A program made the translations under genes and the position numbers. From an uncultured beta proteobacterium (GTDB lineage Bacteria > Pseudomonadota > Gammaproteobacteria > Burkholderiales > SG8-41), in assembly GCA_903889565.1 (NCBI GenBank), contig CAISYC010000036.1, positions 17,762-81,761 of the forward strand: a stretch of DNA of 64,000 nucleotides, read 5' to 3'. The notes beneath the pieces were generated by a model. It was not told where the DNA came from. It did not search any database and was given only the letters and a program-made list of their open reading frames with translations. Shown here piece by piece: positions 61,424 through 64,000 of this stretch; the stretch's first letter is position 1; each line of letters opens with the position of its first letter.

Positions 61424-62197
61424 GTGGATCTCGGACTCACAGGCAAGGTCGCAGTCATCACCGGCAGCACCGAAGGCATCGGCAAGGCGACGGCGCTGAA
61501 ACTGGCGCAGCAAGGCGCGAAGGTCGCCATCTGCGGACGCCGCGCCGAAGCGGTGGACAGTGCCGTCGCTGAAATCGGCAAAGCCGGCGGCGAGGTTTTC
61601 GGCATGGTCGCCGACATCAGCAAGGCGGCCGACATCGAAAAATTCATCAACGCCGCGGTCGAAAAATTCGGCCGCCTCGATATCCTCGTCAACAACGCCG
61701 GCAGCTCGCAGCGCGGCGCGTTTCTCGAAACCGACGATGCAAAATGGGTGTCGGATTTCGAGCTGAAAGTCTACGGCGCAATCCGCTGCACGCGGCTCGC
61801 CATTCCGCACATGCGCAAGCAGGGCGGCGGGCGCGTCATCAACATCACCAACGTCGCCGCCAAACAACCCGGCGCGCAGTCGGGTCCGACCTCGATCTCG
61901 CGCGCCGCCGGCCTCGCGCTGACCAAGATGCTGTCGAAGGAATTTGCGCCGGAAAACATTCTCGTCAACACGGTGACCATCGGCAAGATCAAATCCGGCC
62001 AGCATGAGCGCACGCGCAAAAAGCTCGGCCTCGAACCGGCGGTTTACTTCAAACAGATCGCATCCGACATCCCGATGGGCCGCGTCGGCGAAACCGGCGA
62101 AGCCGCCGATGCCATCGTGTTTCTGGCGTCGAACATGGCGAGCTACGTCACCGGCACCAGCATCAATCTGGATGGCGGCACCTCAGGCGTGCTGTAA
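61424..62197 (+). CDS. SDR family oxidoreductase without canonical YxxxK
   Basis: 257 aa short-chain dehydrogenase fold. Cofactor motif TGSTEGIG at residues 13-20 and NNAG at 90-93 are intact; GRR near 40 suggests NADP or NAD preference is ambiguous. The active site is altered: the catalytic Tyr and Lys of YxxxK are T156 and R160 (PTSISRAAG), and the catalytic Ser region reads NITN. The C-terminal GTSINLDGG is normal. GTG 61424 follows CGAGGAG at good spacing. Activity other than classical ketone reduction is likely. Confidence 0.85.
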   Translation: MDLGLTGKVAVITGSTEGIGKATALKLAQQGAKVAICGRRAEAVDSAVAEIGKAGGEVFGMVADISKAADIEKFINAAVEKFGRLDILVNNAGSSQRGAFLETDDAKWVSDFELKVYGAIRCTRLAIPHMRKQGGGRVINITNVAAKQPGAQSGPTSISRAAGLALTKMLSKEFAPENILVNTVTIGKIKSGQHERTRKKLGLEPAVYFKQIASDIPMGRVGETGEAADAIVFLASNMASYVTGTSINLDGGTSGVL

Positions 62198-62210
62198 GCC
62201 GGAAACCGTA

Positions 62211-63635
62211 TCAGGCGCCACGCGCGCCCAGGGTGAAATAAAACGCCGCGCCGCCGCCGACGCGACCCTCGGCGCGCACGTCGCCGCCGTGCTTCATGGC
62301 GATGCGCCGCACGATGCTGAGGCCGATGCCGGTGCCTTCGAACTCGGTCTGGCCGTGCAGGCGCTGGAACGGCGAAAACAGTTTGTTCACGTAAGTCATG
62401 TCGAAGCCGGCGCCGTTGTCGCGCACGAAATAGACGGTTTCCGCCGCCTGCGCTTCACAACCGATTTCAATCCGCGCCGGCTCGGTACCGGCGGTGAATT
62501 TCCAGGCGTTTTCGATCAGGTTTTGCAGCAGGACCTGAATCAAATCGGGGTCCGCGTTGACGCGCATGTCCGGACGTATCAGCGTTTCCACCCGCCGCTG
62601 CGGATGCGCCCTGGCCAGTTCAGCCGTGATGCTTTGCGCGACCATGCTCATGTCGAAATCGGCGCGATGCACCTGACGCCTCGACACGCGCGTCATGTTG
62701 AGCAGGTCATCGATCAGATCGGCCATGTGCTCGGCATTGAACTTGATTCTCTGCAAACGCCCGATGGACGCGGCATCGAGTCTGCTTTGATTGCTGTCGA
62801 GCACAAGGGAACTGAAGCCGCCGATGGCGCGCAGCGGCGCGCGCAGATCGTGCGCGACCGAATAACTGAACGATTCGAGTTCCTGATTGATCACCCGCAG
62901 ATCGGCGGTGCGCCGCTCGACATTGATTTCGAGTTCGCGCGCGGCGTCCTCGGCGATGCTGCGCAGTTTCTGCTCCGCCGCGCGCTGGCTAGCCGCGGCG
63001 CTCGCGCGCTCGCGCAACAGGACATTGAAACTGCGCGCCAGATCGCCGATTTCGTCCTTGCGATCGGCCGGCACGGCAGCATCGGCAGATACTGAATCGC
63101 GCAACTGTTCCACGTTATCGCGCAACGCCGACAGCGGCGTCAGCGTGATCCACGCGAACAACCAGACACAGGGCACCACCAGCAAACTCACCGCCAGGCA
63201 GATCAGCCACAAACGGCGTTCGGATTCCTTGATCGGCGCAAACGCGTCATCGACCGGCACGAACGCAATCAACAGCCAATCAACCATTTTGAGCGACTTG
63301 AAGGCATACAGGCCCTGCACGCCGGTGCTGGTGAAATCCTCGGCGCTGCCTTCGAAACCGGCCAGCGCACGAGACACCGACGCCGCCGCACCGGGCGGAC
63401 GGGGCTGCAGAAACATTTCCCTGACCGGATGAACCAGATAACGCGGCACGAGCTCTTTGGTCAGCAGCAGAAAGACGCCGGACTTGCCGATTTTCGCTTT
63501 GGCAAGATCGGCGAGCAAAAACTTGTTCTGCAGCGTGAGCACGGCGAGCAACACGCCGGCCAGATGTTTTTCCTTGTCCAGCACCGGCGCCATGAACTGT
63601 ATCGACGAGCCATCCCGCGTGCCGTCGGTGACCAC
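62211..63635 (-). CDS. Sensor histidine kinase, 5'-truncated
   Basis: 474 aa in the open frame. The visible N-terminal part is the second half of a periplasmic dCache-like domain (SSIQFMAPVLDKEKHLAGVL, EDFTSTGVQGLYAFKSLK), then one transmembrane helix (~142-162), HAMP (~165-220), coiled coil, dimerisation box SFSYSVAHDLRAPLRAIGGF with the phospho-histidine, N box QNLIENAWKFT, and G boxes DNGAGFD and GTGIGLSIV. The first TM and half the sensor domain are missing: the frame stays similar up to ~63695 then stops at 63735. Bacteriophytochrome-like kinase core. GTG 63635 is only a possible start. Probably a remnant. Confidence 0.8.
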   Translation of the reverse strand: MVTDGTRDGSSIQFMAPVLDKEKHLAGVLLAVLTLQNKFLLADLAKAKIGKSGVFLLLTKELVPRYLVHPVREMFLQPRPPGAAASVSRALAGFEGSAEDFTSTGVQGLYAFKSLKMVDWLLIAFVPVDDAFAPIKESERRLWLICLAVSLLVVPCVWLFAWITLTPLSALRDNVEQLRDSVSADAAVPADRKDEIGDLARSFNVLLRERASAAASQRAAEQKLRSIAEDAARELEINVERRTADLRVINQELESFSYSVAHDLRAPLRAIGGFSSLVLDSNQSRLDAASIGRLQRIKFNAEHMADLIDDLLNMTRVSRRQVHRADFDMSMVAQSITAELARAHPQRRVETLIRPDMRVNADPDLIQVLLQNLIENAWKFTAGTEPARIEIGCEAQAAETVYFVRDNGAGFDMTYVNKLFSPFQRLHGQTEFEGTGIGLSIVRRIAMKHGGDVRAEGRVGGGAAFYFTLGARGA

Positions 63636-63694
63636 GCCGCTGATCGCCGGCTTCAGCGTCGCGCGCAGCTTTTCCAGCGCGACGGGGTCAGGAA

Positions 63695-64000
63695 TTACTT
63701 TGGAGGCATGCGGGTGGCTATTTTTAAGCCAGCCTCAGTCAACGCATTTAAGTATTTTTCAATTACTGTGTAGTCGATGTCGCCCACGTCATAGCTGCGG
63801 AAGAACGGCAGCATGTGGACACGTAGACGGCTATTTTCGTTTGTGTTTAAGCTTGCGCTTAGCTCTCCACGCTGTATGCGCGGCTCTTGTAGCTTTAGCA
63901 TCTCTCTAGCGCACACCTCAAAGCGCGAACCCTTGCCAATCGCCAAGCCGCCTGCCTTACGCACAAGCAGTTCTTCGTAAAAGGCGATGGCCGCCTTAAA
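63695..64000 (-). pseudogene. Tyrosine recombinase/integrase N-terminal fragment, truncated and running off the window
   Basis: Reading from the window edge, FKAAIAFYEELLVRKAGG continues into FEVCAREMLKLQEPRIQRG, NTNENSRLRVHMLPFFRSYD and IDYTVIEKYLNALTEAGL, the SAM-like core-binding domain of phage-type integrases. The frame ends at TAA 63695 before any catalytic domain, in the position where the truncated kinase begins. Base composition is visibly lower in GC than the rest of the window. No start codon is inside the window. Confidence 0.65.

Overview
The window is high-GC DNA (roughly 60-65 % by eye) from a chromosome that looks betaproteobacterial, most like Burkholderiales. The evidence is nine Bug-family (tripartite tricarboxylate transporter) solute receptors, a respiratory formate dehydrogenase of the FdnGHI type, B12/light-responsive MerR and BLUF genes, and short palindromic repeats typical of that group. 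No rRNA, tRNA or CRISPR array was seen. A genus cannot be assigned from the sequence alone.

Left part (1-23800): a catabolic and uptake region, mostly on the minus strand. Bug receptors alternate with enzymes acting on small organic acids: a D-tartrate dehydratase-like enolase with an MFS permease, two paralogous Gfo/Idh/MocA oxidoreductases, an Ldh-family dehydrogenase, a DapA-like lyase, an ornithine cyclodeaminase-family protein, an MmgE/PrpD protein, a cyclase-family hydrolase, alpha/beta hydrolases and an ACMSD-like amidohydrolase. No TctA/TctB membrane subunits are present, so the receptors must work with a transporter encoded elsewhere or serve sensing.

Inside this region (17457-18610) is the most striking item: two adjacent genes for exported thioredoxin-fold proteins, each interrupted by one in-frame TGA exactly where the catalytic cysteine belongs. 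One is a peroxiredoxin with no cysteine at all; the other is a thioredoxin-like protein whose CxxC becomes UxxC. Both TGAs are followed by possible SECIS hairpins. A third TGA, in the formate dehydrogenase alpha subunit at 37539, sits at codon 196 with the same cysteine spacing as E. coli FdnG, which shows independently that this genome most likely inserts selenocysteine. I read the pair as a periplasmic selenol relay (selenoperoxidase plus its reductant).

Middle (23813-36534): a light and photo-oxidative stress locus. A nine-gene minus-strand operon starts with a B12-binding MerR (LitR/CarH-like) and continues with a CFA-like methyltransferase, a DUF2878-DUF1295 fusion, DUF6134, lipocalin, fatty acid desaturase, FAD amine oxidase, DUF1365 and CFA synthase. 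Most junctions overlap by 4 nt. Divergently lie folE and a BLUF photoreceptor, then an ECF sigma factor with its anti-sigma factor and an esterase. Membrane lipid remodelling is the likely output.

Right-middle (36954-43513): fdnGHI, a terminator, fdhE, then a lipoyl-domain (GcvH-like) protein and a DsrE-like protein. From 43804 to 48891 come a xanthine dehydrogenase-family molybdenum subunit without its iron-sulfur partner and four exported or membrane proteins of mostly unknown function.

Right part (49180-62197): another acyl-CoA and organic acid region with acyl-CoA ligase, SMP-30 lactonase, three more Bug receptors, PrpD, hydrolase, class II aldolase, acyl-CoA dehydrogenase, a DegP-like protein that has lost its catalytic triad, and an SDR lacking YxxxK. 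The right edge (62211-64000) holds a 5'-truncated histidine kinase abutting a truncated tyrosine-recombinase fragment in lower-GC DNA, probably the scar of a mobile element. Four copies of a dispersed repeat (1375, 48911, 55428, 58762) and several small palindromes fill the larger gaps.
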